Below the pieces are notes generated by a model. It was given only the letters and a program-made list of their open reading frames with translations. It had not been told where the DNA came from and searched no databases. From Limimaricola sp027213785 (GTDB taxonomy: Bacteria; Pseudomonadota; Alphaproteobacteria; Rhodobacterales; Rhodobacteraceae): a stretch of DNA of 64,000 nucleotides. The translations under genes and the position numbers were made by a program. Positions 51,373-60,269 of this stretch are shown in pieces. Positions within the stretch are counted from its first letter, which is position 1, and the number at the start of each line of letters is the position of its first letter. The stretch covers positions 310,001-374,000 of the forward strand of contig NZ_CP193755.1 of NCBI RefSeq assembly GCF_050847355.1, given 5' to 3'.

Positions 51373-52214
51373 CGCAGCCGCCGCCCGACGCCGATGCGCG
51401 CCGGGCGGCGTCTCCGGTTCTCGTCTATCCTGACGGGAGCCTGAGCCCGCCGCCGATGCACCTCTACGGCCGCGCCGCCGCGACGGCGCGGCCGGTGTCG
51501 GAGGTGATCGTGCCGCCGCGCGACGCGGCCGCGATCGAGGTTCCGGCGGGTTCGATCCTGCGGCTGGGCTGCCCGGAGGGGCCTCAGGTGGGGGATCTGA
51601 ACCTCTTCGCCCGCGGCGACCTCTGCGAGCGCTTCTTCTCCGGCAAGACCCGCGCCCTGCACGGCACCCATGTGAGTGCCGGCGACCGGCTCTGGTCCTG
51701 CTTCCCGTATCTGCGCCCGATGGCCACGATCATCGCCGACAGCCTCGATTGGTACGGCATAGACGCCGATGGCGCCTCGGTGCATGACGTGATCGGCACG
51801 CGCTGCGATCCCTATACGCATCACCTGCTCTCGGGTGAGGATTACGACCGCTGCTGCCATTCCAACCTGGCCCGCGCCTTGGCGGCGCATGCAGGGCTGT
51901 CGCTGGCCGAAGCCGAGCGCCATGTGCATGACGTGCTGAACGTCTTCATGTGCACCGGCTTCACCCGCGATACCGGGCGCTATTTCATGAAGGCGAGCCC
52001 GGTCAGGGCGGGGGACCACCTCGACCTCTTCGCCGAGATCGATCTGCTGGCAGTGATGAGCGCCTGCCCGGGCGGTGATTGCGGGGCCGGGCATTCGAGC
52101 GACCGCGCAGCCTGCTACCCGCTCTCCATGACCGTGCTGCGGCCGGAGCCGGGTATGCTGAACGGGTGGGAGAGCCCGTCGCGCAACGGCTATGCGGGCG
52201 GGCACGGGGCCTAG
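51369..52214 (+). CDS. DUF1989 / urea carboxylase-associated family protein
   Basis: 281-residue soluble protein matching DUF1989, whose members accompany urea carboxylase or allophanate hydrolase. Conserved pieces are VPPRDAAAIEVPAGSILRL, VGDLNLFARGD, DRLWSCFPYLRPMATI, the Cys-rich DPYTHHLLSGEDYDRCCHSNL and CPGGDCGAGHSSDRAACYPL, which hold likely metal ligands. Here it is coupled to sdhB (ATGA) with no urea genes in sight. It overlaps the convergent deoD stop by four bases. Confidence 0.85.
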   Translation: MTQPPPDADARRAASPVLVYPDGSLSPPPMHLYGRAAATARPVSEVIVPPRDAAAIEVPAGSILRLGCPEGPQVGDLNLFARGDLCERFFSGKTRALHGTHVSAGDRLWSCFPYLRPMATIIADSLDWYGIDADGASVHDVIGTRCDPYTHHLLSGEDYDRCCHSNLARALAAHAGLSLAEAERHVHDVLNVFMCTGFTRDTGRYFMKASPVRAGDHLDLFAEIDLLAVMSACPGGDCGAGHSSDRAACYPLSMTVLRPEPGMLNGWESPSRNGYAGGHGA

Positions 52215-52915
52215 GTGAAGGCCGCCTCCAACGCGATTTCGACCATGTCGCCGAAGCTCTGTTCGCGTTCGATCGCCGGCAGGTCCTCGCCGGTGACGAG
52301 ATGGTCCGAGACGGTCAGCACGGCGAGAGCGCGACGCCCGTGGCGCGCGGCGAGGGTGTAGAGTTCCGCCGCCTCCATCTCGACCGCGAGGATGCCGTGC
52401 CGCACCATCTGCTCGTGCAGGTCGGGGCGCTCGTCATAGAAGGTGTCCGAGGAATAGATCCCGCCCACATGCACCGGCGTGCCGCGACGCGCGGCCGCGT
52501 CATGCGCCGCGCGCAGCAGCGCGTAATCGGCATGCGGCGCGTAATGAATTTCGCGCAGCATCGCGCGCGACGGATTTCCGACGCTGGAGGCGGTCATCGC
52601 GAGCACCACGTCGCGAACCGCGATATCCGCCTGCATCGCGCCGCAGGAGCCGATGCGAATGAGCGTCCGGGCGTCGTATTCCCGGATCAGCTCGTTCGCA
52701 TAGATCGAAAGGGAGGGCATTCCCATGCCCGACCCTTGAATCGTGACCTCGTTTCCGCGCCATTTCCCGGTAAAGCCGAGCATGCCGCGAACCTCGTTGA
52801 TGCAGCGCGGCGCATCGAGAAAGCGCTCTGCGGCCCATTTGGCGCGCAGCGGATCGCCCGGCATCAACACGGTCGATGCGATGTCCCCTGGTTCCGCTCC
52901 GATATGCGTGCTCAT
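52211..52915 (-). CDS. deoD: Purine-nucleoside phosphorylase, DeoD type
   Basis: 234-residue hexameric-type phosphorylase cleaving purine nucleosides to base and ribose-1-phosphate. VLMPGDPLRAKWAAE, VRGMLGFTGKWRG, GSGMGMPSLSIYANEL, RIGSCGAM and VEMEAAELYTLAARHG match E. coli DeoD closely, including the catalytic Asp in TVSDHLVTGE. The ATG at 52915 is chosen because GAGG lies eight bases upstream; an alternative ATG lies 15 bases earlier. A second, unrelated PNP (PunA) is present at 60270. Confidence 0.95.
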   Translation of the reverse strand: MSTHIGAEPGDIASTVLMPGDPLRAKWAAERFLDAPRCINEVRGMLGFTGKWRGNEVTIQGSGMGMPSLSIYANELIREYDARTLIRIGSCGAMQADIAVRDVVLAMTASSVGNPSRAMLREIHYAPHADYALLRAAHDAAARRGTPVHVGGIYSSDTFYDERPDLHEQMVRHGILAVEMEAAELYTLAARHGRRALAVLTVSDHLVTGEDLPAIEREQSFGDMVEIALEAAFT

Positions 52916-52944
52916 ATGCGCCTCGCTCATTACGATGGGTTCAG

Positions 52945-52964
52945 GCCGGGTCCTGCGACCCGGC
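52945..52964 (-). terminator. Hairpin downstream of the H-NS-like gene
   Basis: GCCGGGTC, a CTGC loop and GACCCGGC form a perfect 8-bp stem in the 58-base gap between the H-NS-like gene stop and deoD. No long T tract; probable terminator of the H-NS-like gene. Confidence 0.5.
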
Positions 52965-52973
52965 GTCGATAAA

Positions 52974-53294
52974 TCAGATTTCGAAATCCGACAGGGGCCG
53001 GCCGGCCGCTTCCGCCTCGTTGATCCAGCGCGGCTTGCGGCCACGGCCCGACCAGGTCTGGGTCGGATCTTCGGGATTGCGGTACTTCGCGGGATTCTTC
53101 GTCTTGGATTTCCGGCCCTTGCCGGCAGCGTCGGCCAGCTCGGCCAGCGAAAACCCATGCTCGGCCGCGGCCCGCTCGGCAGCCTCGAGGGCGGCTTTAC
53201 GCTCCCGCTGGGAAACGGTCGACAATGCTTCGTCGATATCCTTCCGAAGCTTCTCGAGTTCCTTGCGGGACATTTCGTGCAGGTTATGCGCCAT
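52974..53294 (-). CDS. H-NS family nucleoid protein (HvrA-like)
   Basis: 106-residue nucleoid-associated protein. The N-terminal half is a coiled-coil oligomerisation helix (RKELEKLRKDIDEALSTVSQRERKAALEAAE in parts), and the C-terminus has the H-NS DNA-binding core NPEDPTQTWSGRGRKPRWI. HvrA/Spb of Rhodobacter, which modulates photosynthesis gene expression, is the closest named type. The upstream region (53295-53398) is AT-rich, a likely strong promoter. Confidence 0.92.
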   Translation of the reverse strand: MAHNLHEMSRKELEKLRKDIDEALSTVSQRERKAALEAAERAAAEHGFSLAELADAAGKGRKSKTKNPAKYRNPEDPTQTWSGRGRKPRWINEAEAAGRPLSDFEI

Positions 53295-53398
53295 GGTTTC
53301 TCTTTCCGTATTAGAGCGATGTTTTCGTCACTGCTCATTGTAGTGAATATTGGAAAGCTGCGAGATGGCTAAAAGTTCAGGCGAAGCAATATTTTGTA

Positions 53399-54916
53399 TC
53401 AGGATGTATCGGATTTTCGCAACGTCACGAGCGCGGCCAAGTCATTCAGAAAGGCCTGAGCCGATATTTCGCCGGCCACTCTGAGGTGAACCTCCTTCGG
53501 AAATTCATCTTTTGTGGCGTATTTGCAATCGAAGCCCAAGAGGCAGAGCATCGGGATCATGCCGAAACCGGCTTGTCTCAATGCGTCGATGCTTTCGATC
53601 GCCATTTCGACCGATTGCGGCGAATGGATGGCGAAGATCACCACATGCGGCCGGTCGCGCGACACCGCTGCGGCGATATCGCCGGGCAAACGGCGCGGCC
53701 CGGGATCGCGCAATTCGACGCCGCAATCCTGTGCCGCGCGCAGCAGAGGCAGCCCGGCGGGTGGCCGCGCATCGAGGCCGGGGCGAACCACGAGAACGGT
53801 AACCGGACGGGCAAGACCACGGGCGGCCTGCTCAATCGACGCGCAGGCATCGTCCAGATCGCCAAGGTTCGTGACGGGGGGGATTTCGTGAACGAGCAGC
53901 GGTTCGGCCGCGGGCAGGGCATCGGCGAGCACGCGGGCCCATTCGCCCGTCGTCACCCCCGCCTTGGCGCAGGCCACCGAGGGGCCCATGATGTTGATGC
54001 CGCGCTTGGCCGCCTCGCGCAGGGCCAGAAGCGATTTCTGCACCGCGTTGCCGTCACGCTCGCGCCGCCACCGCGCCAGCGCTTCTGTCCGGTCCTTCGG
54101 CACAGCACCGGGAGGGCGAGGGGTGTCCGCGAGGGAAGGGCAGATCGCCTCGCGCTCGACCCGTTCGAGTGCCTCACGCAACTCGGCCGCGCCAATCGCA
54201 TTCTCGATCCAAGCGGGGGCCACGGCATCGCTTCGATAAAGAACGAGATCATCGCGGCGGGCGAAATCCGGCCCGTGTCGCTCGACCAGCAGATCATGCC
54301 ACAGCGCGGCGAGGGTCGCGCCGGCGGCACGATGCCGCGCGCTATCGCCGGGCATCACGAACTCGACGCCTTGGGCGGCGGCACGCAGATGCTCCGGTTT
54401 CTCGCGCCGTGCCGATGCTGCGAGCAGCGCCAGCCCCGATCGCAGGGCCATGGCCATCGCGGTGACCGGATCGCCCTCTGGCGACACCTGCAGCCGCGCA
54501 CCCCGCAGATCCGGCAGAGCCCGGCGGGCCCATGACAAGGTGTCCGCCCCGAGGTCCAGGGCGGCGGCGGTCGACCAGCGCGGGGCCGCCGGGGACTGCG
54601 CGTCGGCGATCACGTCGTTGCACAGCGCGCCGCGCAGCGTCGCGCGTGCCGCGCCCCGGTTCTCGGTCAGTGCCACCAGCATCGCCAGCATCCATGGGCC
54701 GGTCGCGTCGGACATGATCTCGACCGGTCCTGCATCGCCATTTGGCAAGAGCGCGGCAAGGTCACCCAGATGCGAGAGAGCGGGGCCATCGACCGCTGCC
54801 ATCCCTTTCGCAAGGGGGTGATCGGAATCGAAACCCGCCCGGCTCGGCAAATCGGGCCGCAGCGTCAGGACGGCGGCATCGGATGGCCGGAGCGGCTGGC
54901 GGCGGTGATCGGTCAT
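53399..54916 (-). CDS. Divergent methylmalonyl-CoA-mutase-like protein
   Basis: 505-residue protein that lines up with methylmalonyl-CoA mutase over its barrel and C-terminal B12-type fold: DLPSRAGFDSDHPLAKG near residue 22, LAALWHDLLVERHGPDF, and ALREAAKRGINIMGPSVAC. The usual substrate and catalytic residues are not recognisable: the family His in FNAHND is replaced in VEFVMPGDS, and the B12 ligand motif D-x-H-x-x-G reads DARPPA near residue 382. It may be a non-catalytic subunit like MutA or a protein with a new job. Partner mutase is not in the window. Confidence 0.6.
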   Translation of the reverse strand: MTDHRRQPLRPSDAAVLTLRPDLPSRAGFDSDHPLAKGMAAVDGPALSHLGDLAALLPNGDAGPVEIMSDATGPWMLAMLVALTENRGAARATLRGALCNDVIADAQSPAAPRWSTAAALDLGADTLSWARRALPDLRGARLQVSPEGDPVTAMAMALRSGLALLAASARREKPEHLRAAAQGVEFVMPGDSARHRAAGATLAALWHDLLVERHGPDFARRDDLVLYRSDAVAPAWIENAIGAAELREALERVEREAICPSLADTPRPPGAVPKDRTEALARWRRERDGNAVQKSLLALREAAKRGINIMGPSVACAKAGVTTGEWARVLADALPAAEPLLVHEIPPVTNLGDLDDACASIEQAARGLARPVTVLVVRPGLDARPPAGLPLLRAAQDCGVELRDPGPRRLPGDIAAAVSRDRPHVVIFAIHSPQSVEMAIESIDALRQAGFGMIPMLCLLGFDCKYATKDEFPKEVHLRVAGEISAQAFLNDLAALVTLRKSDTS

Positions 54917-55238
54917 GGCAATCGTCCGGTTCGCGGGGGTGAGGCCGGACATGCCATGCCCGGGAAACCGGCGCTTCCGCCGGTACCCCACCACTGAAAT
55001 TGGCCCGCATTCTGCGGAGCCTCATGATGGGCTTTCCGCAAGGAAGCGTCCAGACCGGCCCAAAGGAAACGCCCCGGACGGGCCATCCGGCCACGGTTTC
55101 GGCGGTATGCGGGGTGATGACAGGCGCGACGCCCAGGCGTGATCGAAACGCATCGCTCCCTTGTCCGAAGGCGTGCCCGCCCCACGGGCGCGATGCTGGA
55201 CGCTACCGTTCCGCGCCGGATTGCGGCAGGGTCGCCCC

Positions 55239-56654
55239 ATGTTCAGATCCGTCGAGATCCCGCTCTGGCTGCTGGTGCTGATCGTGCTTTTCGCCACGGT
55301 CACCTTTGCCTCGCATTTCCTGTTTCCCTCGGTGCGCTGGTTCTTTCGCAAGCGGATGGAGCGGGCGGTGGCACGGCTCAACACGCGGCTCGCGCGCCCG
55401 ATCGAGCCGTTCAAGCTGGCGCGGCGCCACGACATGATCCAGCGGCTGATCTACGATCCCGCCGTGGCGCAGGCGGTCGTCGAACACGCGCAGAGTCACG
55501 GCGTGCCCGAGAACGTGGCCTTCGAGCTGGCCGGCGACTACGCCCGCGAGATCGTGCCCTCCTTTTCCGCCACCGCTTATTTCACTTTCGGCACACGGCT
55601 GGCGAAGTGGCTCAGCCGTGCACTCTACCGGATCCGGCTGGGGGCCTTCGATCGCGACGCGCTCGACGCGATCGATCCGGGCGCGGCGGTGGTGTTCGTC
55701 ATGAACCACCGCTCCAACATGGATTACGTCCTCGTCACTTGGCTGGCCGCGCGCACCTCGGCGCTCTCCTACGCTGTGGGTGAATGGGCGCGGGTCTGGC
55801 CGCTGTCGCCGGTGATCCGGGCGATGGGGGCCTATTTCATCCGGCGGCGCGACCGCGGTGCCCTCTATCGCCGGGTGCTGCAGCGCTACGTGCAGATGGC
55901 GACCGCCGGGGGCGTCACGCAGGCGATCTTTCCCGAAGGCGGGCTCAGCCTGACCGGTCGCATGGCCACGCCCAAGACCGGTCTTCTGGGGCATATCGTC
56001 GAGGATTTCGGCAATCACGGGCGCGACGTGATCTTCGTGCCCGTGGCGCTCAACTACGACCGGGTGCTCGAGGACCGGGTGCTGATCGGCGCGGCGGCGG
56101 CGGGAAACCGACGCTTCCGCGTGCCGCCCTCGCGGCTCGTGGGCGCGGTGCTGGCGCATCTGTGGCAACGTATCTCCGGCCGGTTCAGAAGCTTCGGCAC
56201 CGCCTCGGTGGGCTTCGGCCGTCCGCTTTCGCTGGCCGAGTTCCTGGGCGGCGCGACGCCCGGACCGCAGGACACGGCGCGGCTCGCGCACGAGATGAAG
56301 ACGCGGATCGAGGAGGTGATGCCGGTGCTGCCGGTGCCGCTGGTCGCTGGCATCCTGCTCGACGTCTCGCCGTTGCCCCCCGAACGGATCGAGATCCGGG
56401 TGGCGGCGCGGCTCGGTATGCTGCATGCGCGCGGCGTGGCGCTGCCGCGCCGCGACGCCAAGCGGATCACCGCCGATGCGCTGGAGATCCTGCGGAAGCG
56501 GGGGCTGCTGCGCGAGGGGGGCGAGGGGCTGCGCCCGGCGCCGGGGGCCGAGCCGCTGCTGCGCTTCTACGCGGATTCGGTGGCGCACCACTTCGCACCC
56601 GCGCGGCTTGCGGCACCTGTTCCGGCCGCTATTCCCCTGCCGCCTGCGCGCTGA
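55239..56654 (+). CDS. PlsB-like glycerol-3-phosphate acyltransferase
   Basis: 471-residue membrane-bound acyltransferase. An N-terminal helix (IPLWLLVLIVLFATVTFA) is followed by the PlsB-type domain with the catalytic H-x4-D in VMNHRSNMDYVL, the FPEGGLSLTGR acceptor motif, and PVALNYDRVLEDRVL. These mark the glycerol-phosphate acyltransferase superfamily; a 1-acyl-glycerol-phosphate role is possible but the length favours PlsB. The end overlaps the convergent helicase gene by 26 bases. Confidence 0.85.
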   Translation: MFRSVEIPLWLLVLIVLFATVTFASHFLFPSVRWFFRKRMERAVARLNTRLARPIEPFKLARRHDMIQRLIYDPAVAQAVVEHAQSHGVPENVAFELAGDYAREIVPSFSATAYFTFGTRLAKWLSRALYRIRLGAFDRDALDAIDPGAAVVFVMNHRSNMDYVLVTWLAARTSALSYAVGEWARVWPLSPVIRAMGAYFIRRRDRGALYRRVLQRYVQMATAGGVTQAIFPEGGLSLTGRMATPKTGLLGHIVEDFGNHGRDVIFVPVALNYDRVLEDRVLIGAAAAGNRRFRVPPSRLVGAVLAHLWQRISGRFRSFGTASVGFGRPLSLAEFLGGATPGPQDTARLAHEMKTRIEEVMPVLPVPLVAGILLDVSPLPPERIEIRVAARLGMLHARGVALPRRDAKRITADALEILRKRGLLREGGEGLRPAPGAEPLLRFYADSVAHHFAPARLAAPVPAAIPLPPAR

Positions 56655-58161
56655 GCTCGAAGGGCGCGGCCGGGGCGACGAGGTCGTCGGTGTTCAGGCT
56701 GTCGCTCGGCTTGGCCAGCATCGAGCGCACCACCCAGCGCAGCTCGCGCTCGGCGCGGGTGATCGCGACATAGGCCAGCCGCTTCCATAGCGGCTGCCCG
56801 GCCTCGACCCGGCCCATGCGCGAGGCGATCTCGATGTCGGGGGCAAAGACCTGCACCGTGTCCCACTGGGACCCTTGGGCCTTGTGGATCGTCACCGCCG
56901 CGCCGTGCAGGAAGGTGGCGCCCATCCGCGCGGCATAGGGGATGAAGGGCTCGGCGTCGCCCTCCTGCTCGATCCGCACGATCGAGGCGGCCGAGAGCTG
57001 CGGCTCAGGCGCGCCCATCACATGCAGCCGCGAGAAGCCCGGCTTGCGACCGGGACCCATATAGACCACCTGCGCGCCCTTGATCAGGCCGCGCGCCTCG
57101 AGGTCGAGCCGCTTCTTGCGATGCTTCAAGGGCAGCTCGATGCCGTCGCAGATCAGCGGCTCGCCGGGCAGCAGATCGCCCTCGGGCGCGCCATAGGCCG
57201 CGCGGAAGGCATGGATCAGGCGAATCCGCGTGGCATTGCGCCAGACCAGCACCGGCGAGCGCGCCATCAGCTCGGCCTCGACCCGCCGCGCCATGACGAC
57301 GCGCTCGTCGCGGTTCGCGGCCTCCTGCACCAGCCGCTCGAAGGCGTAGAAATCGACCTGCGGATCGGCCAGCGCATGGGCAAGGTCGAGGATCGGGTTG
57401 TCGGCGTCCTGCCGGTGAATCCGGTGCAGGACGTGCTTGTCCCTGTCGGGCATCGCGTCGAACACCATGCCGCCCGAGGATTGCACGGGCGGCAGCTGCG
57501 CCGGGTCGCCGAACAGCACCAGAGTCGGGAAGATCTCCTTGAGGTCCTCGACCTGCTTTTCGTCGAGCATCGAGCTTTCGTCGATGAAGCCGATGTCGAG
57601 CGGCTCCTCGCGACGCTTCCAGCCGGTGATGAAATCCGAACCCCTGAGCCCGGCCGCGGCCAGCGCCGCGGGCACCGAGCCGTGGGTGGCAAAGGCACTG
57701 GCGGCGCGGGCCAGCGCCTCATCGGACAGCCCCTCGATGTTGGGACGCTCGCCTTCGCCGGCGAGCCATTCGGCGATCTTCTCGTATTCCGGATCATAGA
57801 CGGGGGTGTAGAGGATGCGGTGGATCGTCGTCGCGGGCACGCCGCGATTGCGCAGCACGCTCGCCGCCTTGTTGGTCGGTGCGAGGATCGCCAGCGTGCG
57901 GCGGTCCTTCTTCTTGCGGCCCTCCCAATCGCCCGAAACGATGTCGACGCCGGCCTCCTTGAGCTTTCGCGTCAGCTCGGCGAGCAGGAGCGTCTTGCCC
58001 GAGCCGGCCTTGCCGATGACGGCGATGGCGCGGCGCGCTTCCGAGGCGGGGGCGCTCAGCAGCTCGTCGTCGAGATCGATGCCGGTGAGGCGCAGGAGCT
58101 GCGTCACGGCATCCCAGGCTTCGGCCTGGTCGGAGGAGAACGTCACGGCGGGAAGTGTCAT
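56629..58161 (-). CDS. RecD-like superfamily 1 ATP-dependent helicase
   Basis: 510-residue SF1 helicase. Walker A GKAGSGKT is at residues 50-57, followed by LAILAPTNKAASVLRNRG, the DEAD-like motif FIDESSML, motif III LFGDPAQLPPVQ, and the late motifs TIHKAQGSQW and AYVAITRAERELRWV. It resembles the RecD/ExoV-alpha (UvrD_C_2) branch but stands alone, without recB or recC. The end overlaps the acyltransferase gene by 26 bases on the opposite strand. Confidence 0.9.
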   Translation of the reverse strand: MTLPAVTFSSDQAEAWDAVTQLLRLTGIDLDDELLSAPASEARRAIAVIGKAGSGKTLLLAELTRKLKEAGVDIVSGDWEGRKKKDRRTLAILAPTNKAASVLRNRGVPATTIHRILYTPVYDPEYEKIAEWLAGEGERPNIEGLSDEALARAASAFATHGSVPAALAAAGLRGSDFITGWKRREEPLDIGFIDESSMLDEKQVEDLKEIFPTLVLFGDPAQLPPVQSSGGMVFDAMPDRDKHVLHRIHRQDADNPILDLAHALADPQVDFYAFERLVQEAANRDERVVMARRVEAELMARSPVLVWRNATRIRLIHAFRAAYGAPEGDLLPGEPLICDGIELPLKHRKKRLDLEARGLIKGAQVVYMGPGRKPGFSRLHVMGAPEPQLSAASIVRIEQEGDAEPFIPYAARMGATFLHGAAVTIHKAQGSQWDTVQVFAPDIEIASRMGRVEAGQPLWKRLAYVAITRAERELRWVVRSMLAKPSDSLNTDDLVAPAAPFELSAQAAGE

Positions 58162-58211
58162 GGCGCGACCCTATCCCCGCGCCGCAGCGGGGGCCAGAGG
58201 CGGGGCTGCGC

Positions 58212-58394
58212 CTATTCGGCACGCCGCGACAGCAACAGCGGCGGCTCGCCGCGCTCCGTTCGCTGCGCGGCGGCCAGTTCATGCGCGGCCTGACCCGCGG
58301 CGAGTGACAACCTATTGGCGAGTTGGGGCAGCCCGTTGCAGCGGGCGTAGGTTTCAAGATCGCTCAATACCTCGAACATCCAGCGATGAGACAT
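58212..58394 (-). CDS. Small conserved hypothetical protein
   Basis: 60-residue protein MSHRWMFEVLSDLETYARCN at the start, then a helical LANRLSLAAGQAAHELAAA and a variable tail. AGGAG lies six to ten bases before the ATG, and the amphipathic helical pattern looks coding rather than chance; I recall similar short proteins in Rhodobacteraceae. It lies 50 bases beyond the helicase start on the same strand. Function unknown. Confidence 0.6.
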   Translation of the reverse strand: MSHRWMFEVLSDLETYARCNGLPQLANRLSLAAGQAAHELAAAQRTERGEPPLLLSRRAE

Positions 58395-58494
58395 CGGTGC
58401 TCCTCTTGGCCTGTGTGCAATTCACCCAAATGCCAAGTTAGCATGAGGATACCGTCACCGGGGAGCCGCCGAATAGCCGGGATTTTAACGGGTC

Positions 58495-59259
58495 TCAGCG
58501 CCGCCAACCGGCGAAGGCGGCCGAGGCCGCCCAACCCGCCATGATTGCCAAGGCCAGCGACATCAGCCCGTAAAGCGCAGCCCGCTCCTGGGCGAAATTG
58601 TAGAGCCAGCGTTCGATGCCGACCTTTTGCACGCCGATCACCGTTTCGTAGCTGTCGACCACCGCGCCCTCGCGCGTGAGGAATATCCGCGTGGTGTAAT
58701 TGCCCTCGACGAGGTTGGCGGGGAGCGCCAGCGAGGTGCGGAACAGGGTCTCCTCCTCGAGGTCGACGGCGCCCTCCTGCAGCCGGTAGACATCGGCGTC
58801 CTCGCGGATCCGCACCAGCGCCGAGACGTAATCCCCGGCGCCGGCGATGCGGTTGCCCACGGCGCGGATCGCGCGCGGGATCGAGATCGCGTGACGCAGG
58901 TCCTCGGTGGCGGTCAGCACCTGCGCCAGGGGCGCGGTGGTGGCCACCGCGTAGAAGGAGGGCGCGGCATCCACCTCGAAGGCCTCGGTGTTGGTCCAGA
59001 TCCCGGCGCGGCGTTCCTTGCGCCGTACCATGGCCGGGGCGAGCGGGCCGGAGACCGTCACGATCACCTGCAACGGCGCCGCGTTCCGGGGCGGCGGCGC
59101 CTCGCGCCGCACCGCGCCGAAGATCAGGATCTCGGAGCCGTCAAAGGTGGCGGTGATCGCCACCTCGTCGCGGCTCAGCCCGAGCACGATCTCCTCGGCG
59201 CGGGCGGGCTGGGCGGCGGGCAGAGCAAGCGCGACGAGCAGGATGGCGAGCCGGATCAT
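58495..59259 (-). CDS. TIGR02186 family membrane protein
   Basis: 254-residue exported protein with a signal peptide (LAILLVALALPAAQPARA) and a C-terminal membrane anchor (GLMSLALAIMAGWAASAAFAG), leaving a large periplasmic domain (LSRDEVAITATFDGSEILIFGA; TRIFLTREG). TIGR02186 proteins are usually encoded beside a TauE-type exporter, as here with an ATGA overlap, and probably act as its partner. Confidence 0.88.
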   Translation of the reverse strand: MIRLAILLVALALPAAQPARAEEIVLGLSRDEVAITATFDGSEILIFGAVRREAPPPRNAAPLQVIVTVSGPLAPAMVRRKERRAGIWTNTEAFEVDAAPSFYAVATTAPLAQVLTATEDLRHAISIPRAIRAVGNRIAGAGDYVSALVRIREDADVYRLQEGAVDLEEETLFRTSLALPANLVEGNYTTRIFLTREGAVVDSYETVIGVQKVGIERWLYNFAQERAALYGLMSLALAIMAGWAASAAFAGWRR

Positions 59260-60173
59260 GCGGCGTCCACCAGTTCGATCTCGTAGAGCTCGGCCGGCCG
59301 CAGCACGAGGCCGAGCGCCAGCTGGCCGCAGACCGCGAGCACCAGAAGCGCCAGCAGGATGCGCAGCTGTTCGGCGCGCATCCGGGCGCCGATGCGGCTG
59401 CCGAGCTGCGCGCCGACCACGCCGCCCGCGATCAGCAGCAGCGCCAGGGCGATATCCACCGTCTGGTTGGTGATGGCGTGCAGCATGGTGGTGAAGGCGG
59501 TGACGAAGATGATCTGGAACAGCGAGGTGCCGATCACCACCTTGGTCGGCATGCCGAGCAGGTAGATCATCGCCGGCACCATGACGAAGCCGCCGCCCAC
59601 GCCCATGATCGCCGCCAGTACCCCGACCGCAAGCCCCACGAGCAGTGGCGGGATCATCGAGATATAGAGCCCCGAGACGCGGAACTTCATCTTCAGCGGC
59701 AAGGCATGGACCCAGTTGTGCCGGCGCCGCTTGGGCCGGGCGCCGGGGCGGCGCGATTTCACCAGCGCGTTCACGCTCTCGACGAACATCATCGCGCCGA
59801 CGGTGCCGAGGAAGATCACGTAGCTCAGCTCGACCAGCAGGTCGACTTGGCCCCGCGCCCGCAGCCAGTTGAAGACCACCATGCCCAAGGCCGACCCCGC
59901 GAGCCCGCCCGCGAGCAGCACCGAGCCCATCGCGATGTCGACGGTGCGCCGTCGCAGATGGCCCAGCAGTGCCGAGAAGGAGGAGGCGACGATCTGGTTG
60001 GGGGAGGTGGCGACCGCGACCGCCGGGGGGATGCCCGCGAAGAACAGCAGCGGCGTGATCAGGAAACCGCCGCCGACACCGAACATGCCCGACAGCACGC
60101 CCACCAGCCCGCCGAGGCCGAGGATCAGGAAGATATTGACCGAAACCTCGGCGATAGGGAGGTAGAGCTGCAT
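59256..60173 (-). CDS. TauE/SafE family sulfite/anion exporter
   Basis: 305-residue membrane transporter of the TauE/SafE family with two homologous halves: GLGGLVGVLSGMFGVGGGFLITPLL and VGLAVGVLAAIMGVGGGFVMVPAM are the hallmark Gly-rich loops. About eight helices. Family members move sulfite, sulfoacetate or related organosulfur anions. It is the first gene of the pair and overlaps the TIGR02186 gene. Confidence 0.9.
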   Translation of the reverse strand: MQLYLPIAEVSVNIFLILGLGGLVGVLSGMFGVGGGFLITPLLFFAGIPPAVAVATSPNQIVASSFSALLGHLRRRTVDIAMGSVLLAGGLAGSALGMVVFNWLRARGQVDLLVELSYVIFLGTVGAMMFVESVNALVKSRRPGARPKRRRHNWVHALPLKMKFRVSGLYISMIPPLLVGLAVGVLAAIMGVGGGFVMVPAMIYLLGMPTKVVIGTSLFQIIFVTAFTTMLHAITNQTVDIALALLLIAGGVVGAQLGSRIGARMRAEQLRILLALLVLAVCGQLALGLVLRPAELYEIELVDAA

Positions 60174-60269
60174 GATCGACCCCTTGCGGTAGGTCGATTA
60201 AGGCAGCCCCCGCCGGGTTTTCCAAGCCCCGGCAGGGAAGAATGCCGCGATGCGGCGGCGGCGCTTCGC

